Of a stretch of DNA of 64,000 bases, positions 36,534-45,918 are shown piece by piece. The DNA lies in NCBI GenBank assembly GCA_963697525.1, contig OY969087.1, positions 3,286,001 to 3,350,000 of the forward strand, read 5' to 3'. This DNA is from Bradymonas sp963697525. GTDB taxonomy: Bacteria > Myxococcota_A > Bradymonadia > Bradymonadales > Bradymonadaceae. A model generated the notes under the pieces. That model saw only the letters and a program-made list of their open reading frames with translations, did no database searches and was not told the origin of the DNA. Each line of letters starts with the position of its first letter. The first letter of the stretch is position 1. Position numbers and translations under genes: made by a program.

Positions 36534-36546
36534 GATGGAGTAGGCG

Positions 36547-38919
36547 ATGTCCGCCCGGCCAACCAGACTTGTCGACCACCTTCGACTGCTGTTGTCCCCA
36601 GCGCAGCGCGTCTGGTGGTTGGCTGTGTGGGGCCCGGTGGCACTGTACGTGCTCGTCTTGAAGTGCTGGCGCATCGCGAGCCTGGACCAGGCCGTTTCAC
36701 TGTCCACGTCCGTGGACTTCATTCGCTCGGAACTCTTCTGGTGTTTGGCGCTGGGAGCCTTTGGGTTTGCGGGCTTCTGTCTGGCGCGATCGCGCCGAAT
36801 GACTCGTCTAGTTGGGTGGACATTCCAGGGGATCGCCATTGTCGTGGCGGTTGCCAACATCGTCTCTCATAGATTCTTTATCGCGACCGGCTCGACGATG
36901 GATTGGAGCCTGCTCTGGTTTGGCCTTCGACACTTCTTCAATGCCGAGAAAGTGATCAGCAGCGAGGTGCCGTGGGCGACGATAGTGACGTTGTGCTCGA
37001 GCGTCGTCTACCTGCTGACGGTACCGCCACTGCTCGCCCGTCGTGCACACGACACTGATGAGCAGGCCTTCGCATCGCCAACTCGGCGTTTTCGACGAGT
37101 AGCGGCGGGCGCCATGGCCGTCGCGTTGATGAGTCTCGGGGTGGCAGTGCTGCCCGCGACTGGGCCCAACGAGAGCACCGGATTCGTCCGCGAGCCGACC
37201 CTGGAGTTGGCCCTGTCGGCGCTGTGGAATGACACGGTTGCGGCAGCGGGGGGGAAGACCTTCTTCGATACCTCCAAGGCGCATCTGCAGAAGAGCGACG
37301 GCAAACCGCCCAAAAACGTCGTGCTCATCTTTTTGGAATCGACGCGCGCCTCGGCTACCAGCGTCTACAACCCTGACCTCGACACAACGCCCTATCTGAA
37401 GTCACTGGCCGACTCGAGTACGGTGATGCGTCAGGCCTACGCGGTGATGCCGCACACCTCGAAGGCGCTGGTCGCGATGCTTTGTGGTATCCCGCCCGAG
37501 CCGACCATGCAGCTTGTGGAAGCCGCCTCCGGCAACATTCCCGGCAAATGTCTTCCAAAGCTGCTCGCCGAACAGGGCTATCAAACGGTGTTCATGCAGG
37601 CGGCGACCGGGCGCTTCGAGCACCGCAAGAAGCTAGTCTCGACGTTGGGCTTCGACGACTTCTTTTCGCTCGAAGACTTCGATACGACCGGGTTCGACCG
37701 GGTCAATTACTTTGGCTACGAAGACAATGTCGTGCTCGAGCCCAGCCGAAAGTGGCTTCAGAAGCACCGGGGGAAGCCGTTTTTGGCGACCTATATGACG
37801 CTCACGACCCACCATAAGTACCGGCCGCCACACCGCTACGGATTTCACGACTATGCGACGGACGCGACGTTCAATCGCTATCTCAACGCGGTGAACTACC
37901 TCGATCACTTCGTCCACAATCTCATCGAGCAGTACAAGGCGCTCGGTCTCTACAAGTCGACCATTTTCGTCATTCTGGGAGACCATGGGGAAGGCTTCGG
38001 TGAGCACGGCCGCTACCAGCACGACGATGTCATTTACCAAGAGGGGATACACATCCCCTGGTTGATCCATGGCGCCACCACTCCCAAGGGGCGTGGTGCG
38101 ATTGCGACGCCGGTCAGCCAGCTCGACCTGGTCCCCACCGTCTTGGACCTGCTGGGCTTCGAGGTCCGCGACGCCCAATTTCCCGGGACCTCGGTGTACG
38201 ATGCGCCGGCGGGGCGACCCATGTTCTTTTCGTGCTGGTATGCGGACCGGTGCATCGGGATGATCCAGAATGGCTACAAGTTCATCTATCACTACGGCGA
38301 TCGGCCCGGGGAACTATTCAATCTGGGTAATGATCCAGACGAGCGCCATAGTATCGCCCGCAAGCATCCCTATCGCGTCGAGCAGATGCGACGGATGGTC
38401 CTGACCTGGAAGAGGCTGGTGACCAATGCCTACGAGGGGGGCGCGTCCGTGCCATCGAGGCATCAAGATGGCCCCTCAGGCGTGCCTGGTGACGTAGTAA
38501 GTCGGCAGCCTCCCGACGTCCCGGTTCGGCGAGAGCTGACCTATGGGGAGCGCATTCGATTGTTGGGCTACCACCTGAGTCGGTCGACGGCCTCGCCGGG
38601 AGAACAGGTAGAAATTACCCTGTATTACAAAGTCTTGAAGGACATCAAAGCAACGGCCGGAGTACGCTACCGGATTGTCGGCAAAGGCGAAAACGCGCTG
38701 CTCCCACATCAACCCTTGGCGGCCCGCTATCCGCTGTGGAAGTGGGAAAAGGGCCAGTTCGTTCAAGACAAGTTCACGATGACAGTGCCCCAGAGTTGGA
38801 CCGCTCCCAACCTTCGCTTCCAGATCGAATTCGGAACCATCGGCGCCCACCGGTGGCCGGTGCGAACGCCGAATGCGTCGGATGGCAGTCCGGTCGTGTT
38901 TTCGATCGACGTGAAGTGA
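36547..38919 (+). CDS. LtaS-like membrane-anchored sulfatase-fold enzyme
   Basis: A 790-residue protein. About five N-terminal membrane helices (residues 20-200) carry an extracytoplasmic alkaline-phosphatase/sulfatase-fold domain. VVLIFLESTRASATS holds E264 and T266, positions used in LtaS-type phosphotransferases for metal binding and as nucleophile. A later LGDHGEGFGEHGR (D479, H480) gives the second metal site, and TTHHKY lies between. This family transfers phospho-alcohol groups such as glycerol phosphate or phosphoethanolamine from lipids to envelope glycans. Residues of about 640-790 form an extra domain. A GGAG site precedes the ATG at 36547. The nearby GT-C genes suggest it decorates the same polymer, by inference. 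Confidence 0.82.
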   Translation: MSARPTRLVDHLRLLLSPAQRVWWLAVWGPVALYVLVLKCWRIASLDQAVSLSTSVDFIRSELFWCLALGAFGFAGFCLARSRRMTRLVGWTFQGIAIVVAVANIVSHRFFIATGSTMDWSLLWFGLRHFFNAEKVISSEVPWATIVTLCSSVVYLLTVPPLLARRAHDTDEQAFASPTRRFRRVAAGAMAVALMSLGVAVLPATGPNESTGFVREPTLELALSALWNDTVAAAGGKTFFDTSKAHLQKSDGKPPKNVVLIFLESTRASATSVYNPDLDTTPYLKSLADSSTVMRQAYAVMPHTSKALVAMLCGIPPEPTMQLVEAASGNIPGKCLPKLLAEQGYQTVFMQAATGRFEHRKKLVSTLGFDDFFSLEDFDTTGFDRVNYFGYEDNVVLEPSRKWLQKHRGKPFLATYMTLTTHHKYRPPHRYGFHDYATDATFNRYLNAVNYLDHFVHNLIEQYKALGLYKSTIFVILGDHGEGFGEHGRYQHDDVIYQEGIHIPWLIHGATTPKGRGAIATPVSQLDLVPTVLDLLGFEVRDAQFPGTSVYDAPAGRPMFFSCWYADRCIGMIQNGYKFIYHYGDRPGELFNLGNDPDERHSIARKHPYRVEQMRRMVLTWKRLVTNAYEGGASVPSRHQDGPSGVPGDVVSRQPPDVPVRRELTYGERIRLLGYHLSRSTASPGEQVEITLYYKVLKDIKATAGVRYRIVGKGENALLPHQPLAARYPLWKWEKGQFVQDKFTMTVPQSWTAPNLRFQIEFGTIGAHRWPVRTPNASDGSPVVFSIDVK

Positions 38920-38940
38920 CCTCACCTCGATACTTTGTCG

Positions 38941-40629
38941 TTATTTTGTGTCGTCGATGGGAACGTCCCAACCGCGCTGGTGGAAGTAGCGCTCGAGGCG
39001 ACTCGGTGGGATCTCGCGTGCCCCGAGGCTTCGCGAGCGCCATTGGGCGACCATCTGTTCGACGAGCGGACGGTTTTCTACCGTGGTCGGCAGCGGAAGG
39101 TCATGGCGAACCAAGAAGCGCAACGTCTGGAGCGGCAGCTCGGCGTCGCCTCCGTACATTTCGAGCACACGCATCGTTGCATCGCTCGCGAGCGCCGGGC
39201 GGTTAGCGCCCAGAAATGCTTTGGGCGCGAAGCGAGGGAGCTGTCGGCTATGGCGCAAGACCGGCCAAGCCCGTTCGAGCAGGTCGGCGGCGTCGCCCGA
39301 GCGACCGGCGAGGTAATCCTCGAAGGCGATGAGACTGTAGGGCAGGGCGAGCCGTTGGGGCGCACCCAAAAGCGGCGCCCACAGCGCGCGTGTCGACGAC
39401 CAGCGGTCGACCTGCGCGGTGGACAGGACGACGCAGGTCACCACCCATGCTACGAGCAGCGCATATGCGCCTGCCGGTCGTCGTGTGCGCTCGGCGAGCA
39501 GGTTCGCCAGCCAAGAGACGCCCAACGCGATGAGCATGGCGAGGCCCACCGACGGCAAGTACAGGTACGTGTCCGCAGTCACACGCGGAAGCGGCGCGAG
39601 ATTGCTGTACGGCAGGTAGGCGATGACGAACAGGCCCAGCGGCAGGGCCAGACGGGAGCGACGCACGATGGCACGTATCAGCGCCGACACCACGACGAGC
39701 GCGCCCACAGCGCCCAGAAGTGCCTGAGCGTCGAAATGTTGGAGTTGGAGCGGATAATACGGCTGCAAGTTCACTGGAAAGACGTAGTGGGCCAACTGGC
39801 TGCCCAGCGATGCGAGCACGGTGACGAGATAGCTCCGCTGGGAAAAGCCCTGCCGGCCATGCGCGAGAAGCGATGCGTGCATCTCGAAGGCGAGCACCGC
39901 CCAGCCGATGCAGATCACGCCGACGACGCCAAGGGGCATGAGTGTTGGGGGTTTCCGGAATCGCCTTGGGTCCGATATCCATGTGCGAAGCAACAGCAAC
40001 CCGACCAACACGACCGCCGTCGGTTTGCTGGCCAGAGCGAGCGCAAAACCCGCCGCGACCACAATCAGGCCGCGCCGGTGGGCGTCCTCGACGAAAACCT
40101 CCCAGCCGACGAGCGCCAGCAGAATGCCGCACACGACCAACACTTCCTTGAGGTCGGTCGCCCACATTACGCTCTCGACGGTCACCGGGTGAAAGCACCA
40201 CAGGGCGGCTGCCATCAGGGCGAGCTTCTTTCGGCTGAACCACCGCCGAGCCAGCACGAAGACCAATGCCGCGTTGGCTGCATGCAACATCACGGACAAC
40301 GCATGAACCAGTCGCGCTGACCATCCTGCTCCGAGGTGCCAGAACAGGGCGTAGATGGCGGTGGGCAGAGGAAGCGGATAGCCCAAATGAGGGGTCAGCA
40401 GGCGCTCGTACCACGAGTGGGCCAGCCAGTCGTGAACGAGCGGGTTGTACAGAATATAGACGGGATCGTCCCACATCACCCAACCGTGGATGATGCCGCG
40501 GCCGAAGACGGCCACGAATGCGAGCGCGAGCACGACGAGCATCAGCGTCCACCGGTTGGACTCCGGTTCACCGGACCCTGCCGTCGTATCGTGTCGGTCT
40601 GGCGCGAGTGTGTGTGGCGGGAGGTTCAC
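38941..40629 (-). CDS. TMTC-like polytopic membrane protein (copy 4)
   Basis: A 562-residue family member with WDDPVYILYNP in the first loop, ERLLTPHLGYPLPLPT, LPRVTADTYLYLPSVGL, and a helical C-terminus of about 140 residues (LERAWPVLRHSRQL). The GTG start at 40629 overlaps the stop of the upstream paralogue (GTGA), so the two are translationally coupled. About ten hydrophobic segments. It keeps both signatures of the family and is therefore likely active, unlike copy 5, which has lost the second signature. Convergent with the sulfatase-like gene, 21 bases away. Confidence 0.78.
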   Translation of the reverse strand: MNLPPHTLAPDRHDTTAGSGEPESNRWTLMLVVLALAFVAVFGRGIIHGWVMWDDPVYILYNPLVHDWLAHSWYERLLTPHLGYPLPLPTAIYALFWHLGAGWSARLVHALSVMLHAANAALVFVLARRWFSRKKLALMAAALWCFHPVTVESVMWATDLKEVLVVCGILLALVGWEVFVEDAHRRGLIVVAAGFALALASKPTAVVLVGLLLLRTWISDPRRFRKPPTLMPLGVVGVICIGWAVLAFEMHASLLAHGRQGFSQRSYLVTVLASLGSQLAHYVFPVNLQPYYPLQLQHFDAQALLGAVGALVVVSALIRAIVRRSRLALPLGLFVIAYLPYSNLAPLPRVTADTYLYLPSVGLAMLIALGVSWLANLLAERTRRPAGAYALLVAWVVTCVVLSTAQVDRWSSTRALWAPLLGAPQRLALPYSLIAFEDYLAGRSGDAADLLERAWPVLRHSRQLPRFAPKAFLGANRPALASDATMRVLEMYGGDAELPLQTLRFLVRHDLPLPTTVENRPLVEQMVAQWRSRSLGAREIPPSRLERYFHQRGWDVPIDDTK

Positions 40630-42461
40630 TGGTGCGTTGCTCCTGCGGCGCTAGAGCAGCGCTTGGGCCTTGGCGGCACCCATGATCGGTCGGCGTTTGC
40701 GGGAAAGTAGTGAACAAGCTTCCACGCCGCGCAGTGCGGCGAGGGGGATGCAAATTCGCGTTTCAAGAAAACGCGCGCGTCGTCATACCGATGGAACCGT
40801 GTCAGATACATGGCAATGCTCAATCGGTTTCGGCTGCTGTTCATGAAGTCGTCGCGTCGTCGGAACCGCTCGATGGCGCGATCGACAAGTGGCTTTAACG
40901 CGGCGGTATCGGGAGACACGCCCAGTTGCACAACCAGTCCCAAGAAAACCTCGAAGTGCTCATCTTTGGGATGATTGGCGGGACGAAGCGCTTCGGCTGC
41001 TACTCCAAGAGCTGCCTGCGGGTGACCTGAGCGAGCGACTGCCACCGGCATAAAGTCTGGAAAGTGATGGCTCGCGCGGAACACCGGCAGTCCGTCATGA
41101 AGCACGCGGGCTGCCTGCTTGTATTGCTTGCGATCGAATAGCGCCTCGCCGACCAGCGCATATGGTTGCCAGGCGCTTGGGTAGCGCTCGATCATCGGTG
41201 CCCACAGCGCGACGGTGCTTTTCCAACGGTCGAGTTGGCGATAACTCGTCCATCCGAGCACGGCAAACGCAGCGGCCACTGCACCGACTATGAGCCGACG
41301 GCCCCGCGCTTGGTGGCTACCAGCACCGGCGAGTGTTCTCTCGACCATCGTGACGATGAGATATAGCGGGCCCACTTTGATCAGGTAGAGATACGAGTCC
41401 ATCATGACCCGCGAATGATGCACCAGATTCGCAAATGGCGCATATAACACTGCGGTGAGCGCGAGCACGAAGAGCGCCTCATACGTGCCCCGTCGCCACA
41501 GCGCCCACGCCAGCACGAGCGTTGCCGCCAGCAAGCACGCTCCGGGAATCAGCGCGATCCAGTCGGGATGTGTTGCGATGTAGTAGGCCGGTTGGAGGTC
41601 GAACGGTAATGCAATATGGCGGGCCGCAAACTCCAGGCCGCGCAGGATCTGTGCTGCCCTCGCCAGGGGAAGATCGGAGGTCGTTGGGCCGGCGCCTTCC
41701 AAGGCAGCAAGCCCCATCTTGGCCACCGGCAAATACACGAGCCACGTCACCAACATCGGCCCTGCAATCCAACGAAGGCGTCGCACGGCTCGCTTCCAAC
41801 CCAGTACACGTACTGCCTGGACCAACAGAACAACCGGCAGGACTCCCGCATCGGGTCGGCAGCCCAGGGCGAGCAGGAACGAGCCGAAAAGTATGAGGCC
41901 AGTAGCCGGCGATAGACCGTGTCTGTCCGATGCGTCCGGCGGCTGTGCTCGAATCTTGGCGAGGTGGCGCTCCCAGGTGTTCATCGCGACGAGTATCAAC
42001 ATCGCAGCGAGCAACGTTTTCAGCTCAGTGAGCCATGCAACCGGCTCGACGTTGAGGGGGTGGAGCGCCCACAGCGCGGCGACGAACAGTGCTGTACGAG
42101 ACCAGCTCCACCGCCGGATCAATGTGAAGACCAGCGCGACATTGACCAGGTGAAGGCTCAGATTGAGCCCATGTAGAACGCCGATGAAATTCGAAGGGAA
42201 AAGTAGCCTTACCTGCGCGACGAGAAAGGTGGGGACCGGTGTGGGATAGCCCGTGCGCGGCGTCCAGAGGCGCTGCTGCCAGGTGGCTGCCCACCAATCG
42301 CGCACCTCGGGCCGCGAAAGTATATAGAGGCCATCGTCCCAGTGGGGCAGTACCCCAAATTTCAGCGCACGCCCGTATACGAGCGCGGCTGCCAGCAGGA
42401 CGAGCGCGAGCCCAACCCAATCTTGGCGCCACGCCGGTGTTTGACTTTGGGTCGAAGACAT
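40626..42461 (-). CDS. TMTC-like polytopic membrane protein (copy 5)
   Basis: A 611-residue family member with HWDDGLYILSRP, QRLWTPRTGYPTPVPT, and about ten membrane segments, ending in a helical C-terminus of about 180 residues (EALFDRKQYKQAARVLHDGL, TPR-like). The second family signature is altered to RVMMDSYLYLIKVG, lacking the TADTY core, so this copy may have a different acceptor or be weaker. Its stop is overlapped by the next gene's GTG start. It begins 24 bases after the ABC permease gene stop and likely shares that operon's transcript from the 45138 gene onward. Confidence 0.76.
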   Translation of the reverse strand: MSSTQSQTPAWRQDWVGLALVLLAAALVYGRALKFGVLPHWDDGLYILSRPEVRDWWAATWQQRLWTPRTGYPTPVPTFLVAQVRLLFPSNFIGVLHGLNLSLHLVNVALVFTLIRRWSWSRTALFVAALWALHPLNVEPVAWLTELKTLLAAMLILVAMNTWERHLAKIRAQPPDASDRHGLSPATGLILFGSFLLALGCRPDAGVLPVVLLVQAVRVLGWKRAVRRLRWIAGPMLVTWLVYLPVAKMGLAALEGAGPTTSDLPLARAAQILRGLEFAARHIALPFDLQPAYYIATHPDWIALIPGACLLAATLVLAWALWRRGTYEALFVLALTAVLYAPFANLVHHSRVMMDSYLYLIKVGPLYLIVTMVERTLAGAGSHQARGRRLIVGAVAAAFAVLGWTSYRQLDRWKSTVALWAPMIERYPSAWQPYALVGEALFDRKQYKQAARVLHDGLPVFRASHHFPDFMPVAVARSGHPQAALGVAAEALRPANHPKDEHFEVFLGLVVQLGVSPDTAALKPLVDRAIERFRRRDDFMNSSRNRLSIAMYLTRFHRYDDARVFLKREFASPSPHCAAWKLVHYFPANADRSWVPPRPKRCSSAAGATHQ

Positions 42462-42485
42462 CGTGGCCCCGGTAAGGCGGTCAGG

Positions 42486-43283
42486 TTAGACGAAATCACG
42501 GCGCGAAAAGACGACCATGGTGCACAGCAGGACGAGCCCAGCGTAGGCCGAAGCATACCACGCGGCCGACAGGACGTACCCCGATGGAATGGCCATCGAG
42601 TAGGTCAACTCGGTGGACAGGTCGAGTGCCTGGAGGTTGGGGAGCACCACTTGCAGCACGCGCACGAGCGACGCCGCCGGGTTGTGGGCCTTGTCGAGCA
42701 TTTGATAGACGGCGTCCAGATGACTGAACAGGTGGCCGACGATGAAGATCGCCGTGGTGATCATGCCCGACAGCAGCGGCGACGAAAAACTCGCCAGGAA
42801 CAGCGCCACCGCCGTGACGATGGCCATCTGGCAAAAGATGCCAAAATAGGCCCAGCCCATCGTGCCGGTGATCTTGGCTCCCTCCAGGGCGAGCACGCCG
42901 GCGGACACACCCCACAGAAAGGTCGTGACCACGGCCAACAGCAGCATGATGCCCACGAATTTGCCCAGGATAAACTCCCAGCGGTGGATGGGCTTGGATA
43001 AGATCGTGTAGATGGTGCGCCGATCGATCTCCTCGAAGAGCAGGGTCACCGACGAATACACCGCGATGATCGCCGCGAAGACGGTGGAGGCAAACAGCGT
43101 CAGATCGCGCACGACTCGAGCTTCCTCGTGCAGGCTCATCTGCGCGAGCACCATGCTCGCCAGGATGATGAGCACGGCGAAGAAGGTCAGACTGCCGAAG
43201 ACCTTGTTTCGGATGGCGGCGCGAAAGGTATTGGTCGCGATGGCCAGGTTGGCGCGGGCCGATTGCAGTGCACGAGTGCTCAT
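42486..43283 (-). CDS. ABC transporter permease (ABC-2 type)
   Basis: A 265-residue protein with six hydrophobic segments and the ABC-2 pattern: a first helix after the N-terminal amphipathic part (FRAAIRNKVFGSLTFFAVL), then EEIDRRTIYTILSKPIHRWEFILGK, which is the usual permease coupling region, and helices with GIFCQMAIVTAVALFLASF. It pairs with the ATPase gene 27 bases upstream. ABC-2 exporters move polysaccharides, lipids or drugs across the inner membrane. The substrate is not visible; the position before TMTC-like genes fits a glycan or lipid. Confidence 0.83.
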   Translation of the reverse strand: MSTRALQSARANLAIATNTFRAAIRNKVFGSLTFFAVLIILASMVLAQMSLHEEARVVRDLTLFASTVFAAIIAVYSSVTLLFEEIDRRTIYTILSKPIHRWEFILGKFVGIMLLLAVVTTFLWGVSAGVLALEGAKITGTMGWAYFGIFCQMAIVTAVALFLASFSSPLLSGMITTAIFIVGHLFSHLDAVYQMLDKAHNPAASLVRVLQVVLPNLQALDLSTELTYSMAIPSGYVLSAAWYASAYAGLVLLCTMVVFSRRDFV

Positions 43284-43310
43284 GGCAGCAAAACGTCGTT
43301 GCTGGAAATT

Positions 43311-44243
43311 CTACTGAACGGTGTCGGTGTCTCTCAAAAAGACATCCTCGAGATTTTCTTGCTGGGAGGTCACGGAGTGAATGCTCCCGCCGGCCGCGAT
43401 CAGCCGGCCGATCAGGTCGTCGACATCGGCATCGCCGGGGCCACTGAGCACGACCAGTTGCCCCTGCATGTCGGCTGAAAAAGACGTGGCTACCGTCCGG
43501 GCCTCGTCGAGGCTAAGCCCCCTGACCTGGACCTCGACGCCGATCTGGCGCTGGCTGGTGAGCTCGTCGAGCGCGCCGATTTCCTGAACCTGCCCGCGGT
43601 GCATCACGGCCACGCGGTCGCAGACGGCCTCGACGTCGGGCAGAATATGGCTGGAGAAGTACACCGTCTTCCCGTCGTGCTTGAGCTGCAAGATGAGATC
43701 GCGCACCTCCTTTCGCCCGACGGGATCGAGCCCGCTTTGAGGCTCGTCGAGGATGATGAGCTCCGGGTCATTGATCAGCGCCTGGGCGATGCCCGCGCGT
43801 TGGCGCATGCCTTTGGAGAATTTGCGCAGCGGGCGGTCCTGGGCGTCCTGCAGCTTGACCATCTCGAGCAGGCGGTCGGTGCGCTTGTCGATGACCTTGG
43901 TGGGCAGCCCGTGCAAATGCCCGTAGTAGCTGACGAGCTCGCGGGCGGTCAGGTGTTCGTAAAAGTACGGGTTCTCCGGCAGGTAACCGAGCTTTCGGCG
44001 CACGTCGACGCGGGTGACGGGCTCGCCGAACATCTCGACGCGTCCCTTGTCCGGAAAGATCAGTCCGGTGAGCATTTTCATGGTCGTGGTCTTGCCCGCC
44101 CCGTTGGGGCCGACCAACCCGAAGATCTCGCCGCGGTGGACCGCGAAGGAGACACCGCGCACGGCTTCGACTTTCTTTCGCCAAAAGCCGATGCGAAAGG
44201 TTTTTTCCAGCGCGTCGGCGCGCAGCAGGACCTCATGACTCAT
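43311..44243 (-). CDS. ABC transporter ATP-binding protein
   Basis: A 310-residue ATPase of the NatA/CcmA type. Walker A GPNGAGKTTT (about residues 41-50), a Q-loop-like YLPENPYFYEHLTA, signature KFSKGMRQRAG (an LSGGQ variant), Walker B LIILDEPQSGLDP and switch SSHILPDVEAVC. A C-terminal domain of about 80 residues follows, typical of exporters with a separate ABC-2 permease. The ATG at 44243 overlaps the upstream gene's end by 11 bases; the frame is open further upstream but the family N-terminus starts here. It works with the adjacent permease. Confidence 0.9.
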   Translation of the reverse strand: MSHEVLLRADALEKTFRIGFWRKKVEAVRGVSFAVHRGEIFGLVGPNGAGKTTTMKMLTGLIFPDKGRVEMFGEPVTRVDVRRKLGYLPENPYFYEHLTARELVSYYGHLHGLPTKVIDKRTDRLLEMVKLQDAQDRPLRKFSKGMRQRAGIAQALINDPELIILDEPQSGLDPVGRKEVRDLILQLKHDGKTVYFSSHILPDVEAVCDRVAVMHRGQVQEIGALDELTSQRQIGVEVQVRGLSLDEARTVATSFSADMQGQLVVLSGPGDADVDDLIGRLIAAGGSIHSVTSQQENLEDVFLRDTDTVQ

Positions 44244-45138
44244 GGCGTACTCCCGTGACGGCAATCCACAGGTCCAACGGCAAGTAGCTACCCGCTTTGC
44301 GGTGGGCGTTCTCGAGGCGCTGGCCCAGCTCCCGCTGCCGGTCGGCCAAGGTCGATTCATCGACGCCATGTTGGAGCAAGAAGGTGTGGAGGCGCTTGCG
44401 CAGGTCACCGGTCGAGGTGGCGTAGAGTCGCAAATAAAACTCCCGCTCGTCTTGGCTAAGCTTCTTAGACGAACTCGACATATCCGCGCTACTGGCCGCG
44501 CCGAGCTGGCGCTCGAGCTGACGTTTTCGCTGGTAGAACCAGCGCAGTACGAACGCAATGTAGTGCGGCGTCTGCTCGAAGAGCAGGGCTTGCTTCAGGT
44601 ACTTGATTCCACGGCGAACTTCGCGAAGTCGACGCTGGGGGCGAGCATTCCAACTATGCCCCAGGTAGCGCAGGCCGGCGGCGAGGGGCAATTCGTAACG
44701 GTCGGGGTAGTACTTCATCCCGCGGCGAGCGAAGCGATTGCACTCCTCGATGACATTCTCAGGGGTTGGATAGTGAATGCTCAGGTACACGCGCGGATAC
44801 CAGTCGTAGATGCGATAAAAATAGGGGTCGAGACGCGTGGTTGCCCAGGACAACTCTTTGAGTTCGGGGACTCGATGGCCAAAGGTGTGGCGATCCCCGA
44901 AGTACAGCACCGCACGGATCCAAGAAAGATCGGCAGCGAACGTTCGATGGTTCAAGAAGAGTCCCGCGGTGACCCGAGTGGGCAGCACCAGGTGCCCGGC
45001 ATCATCATGTGGTGTGTACGAGCGATACTCGACATGGTTCAACGACAATCGGGCGAACAGGAAGTTGAGCGCGAGGAGCGTAGCCAAGCTGGCGAAGAGG
45101 GCGATCCGGATTGGTCTGCTTGTGCTCAGTTGACGCAT
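44233..45138 (-). CDS. Membrane-anchored helical protein in ABC operon, unknown
   Basis: A 301-residue protein with one N-terminal membrane helix (IALFASLATLLALNFLFA) and a soluble helical part rich in Tyr and Arg (AADLSWIRAVLYFGD, RLDPYFYRIYDWYPRVYLS). Its repetitive helices could be TPR-like. The end of the gene overlaps the start of the ABC ATPase gene, so it belongs to the same operon and may be an accessory subunit of the exporter. No named family recognised. An in-frame TTG 27 bases upstream of the ATG at 45138 is an alternative start. Confidence 0.68.
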   Translation of the reverse strand: MRQLSTSRPIRIALFASLATLLALNFLFARLSLNHVEYRSYTPHDDAGHLVLPTRVTAGLFLNHRTFAADLSWIRAVLYFGDRHTFGHRVPELKELSWATTRLDPYFYRIYDWYPRVYLSIHYPTPENVIEECNRFARRGMKYYPDRYELPLAAGLRYLGHSWNARPQRRLREVRRGIKYLKQALLFEQTPHYIAFVLRWFYQRKRQLERQLGAASSADMSSSSKKLSQDEREFYLRLYATSTGDLRKRLHTFLLQHGVDESTLADRQRELGQRLENAHRKAGSYLPLDLWIAVTGVRHES

Positions 45139-45225
45139 GAATCGGGAGGGGGCAGGAGACGCCAAGGCCGCGACATCCGCACCGCCAGCGTACTACATGG
45201 GCCGGGCGACCCACAATAATGAAAT

Positions 45226-45253
45226 ACCCCCTGCGGAAACCTCCGCAGGGGGT
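45226..45253 (-). terminator. Rho-independent terminator after the major pilin gene
   Basis: Perfect 12-bp stem (45226-45237 with 45242-45253) and a four-base loop; on the minus strand the stem is followed by ATTTCATTATT. It lies 39 bases after the pilin stop and separates the pilus block from the ABC operon. Confidence 0.87.
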
Positions 45254-45291
45254 GTCGCGCCCACACAGGGCGCGCCAAACTCATCCGAGGA

Positions 45292-45918
45292 TTACTCGAA
45301 CTCGTTCTGCAGGTAGCTCGGGGCCACCACGACCTCCTGAGAGGTCGAGTTGATGCTCATTTCCTGGGTGACCAGGTGGTTGCCGGTGTCGCCCGGGTTG
45401 AAGTCGGCCTCGGCCTCCAGGGTCACGTGCGCCGACGAACCGGTGCCGGTGGGCATATAGCGGTACTGGAAGTACAGCGGATCCTCGAGCGAGATGTTCA
45501 TCTTGTTGAACGTCTCTTTCGCGTAGTTGCTCGTGCCGCCGCTGTTGGTCTGGATGTCCGGATCCAGCTTGGACCCACCGGTCGGGATAGCCGACAGCGC
45601 CTTGTAGGTCACGCCCGTTTTGCCGGGGAAGACGTAGGTCGACCATGGTACGGGATAGCCGTTCGCCGACGCGTCAGCGCTGTGCCAGGGCTGGTCGGGG
45701 GACTTCTTCTGCTCGGAGGTGAAGTACGACGCCGCACCGTCGGTGAACTTCTGCATGATCTGGGTGGCCTCAGCGGCCTTGGTGCTCTTGATATACTTGA
45801 TGAACTGCGGGATCGCGATGGCGGCCAGAATACCGATAATCGCGACAACGATCATCATCTCGACGAGGGTAAAGCCCTCTTCCTTATTGGAAATCTTCTT
45901 AATCAGGTCCTTAAGCAT
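45292..45918 (-). CDS. pilA: Type IV pilin, major-pilin candidate
   Basis: A 208-residue prepilin. The leader MLKDLIKKISNKEEG is cut after Gly by PilD-type peptidase, then FTLVEMMIVVAIIGILAAIA forms the hydrophobic N-terminal helix with the conserved Glu 5 of the mature protein. The C-terminal domain is about 150 residues with Gly/Ser/Thr-rich loops and no Cys pair, unlike pseudopilins with a C-terminal disulfide. An AGGAG site lies before the ATG. A sigma-54 promoter at 46005-46020 and a strong terminator make it a single-gene unit with high expression potential. It is the better candidate for the main pilus subunit. Confidence 0.88.
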   Translation of the reverse strand: MLKDLIKKISNKEEGFTLVEMMIVVAIIGILAAIAIPQFIKYIKSTKAAEATQIMQKFTDGAASYFTSEQKKSPDQPWHSADASANGYPVPWSTYVFPGKTGVTYKALSAIPTGGSKLDPDIQTNSGGTSNYAKETFNKMNISLEDPLYFQYRYMPTGTGSSAHVTLEAEADFNPGDTGNHLVTQEMSINSTSQEVVVAPSYLQNEFE

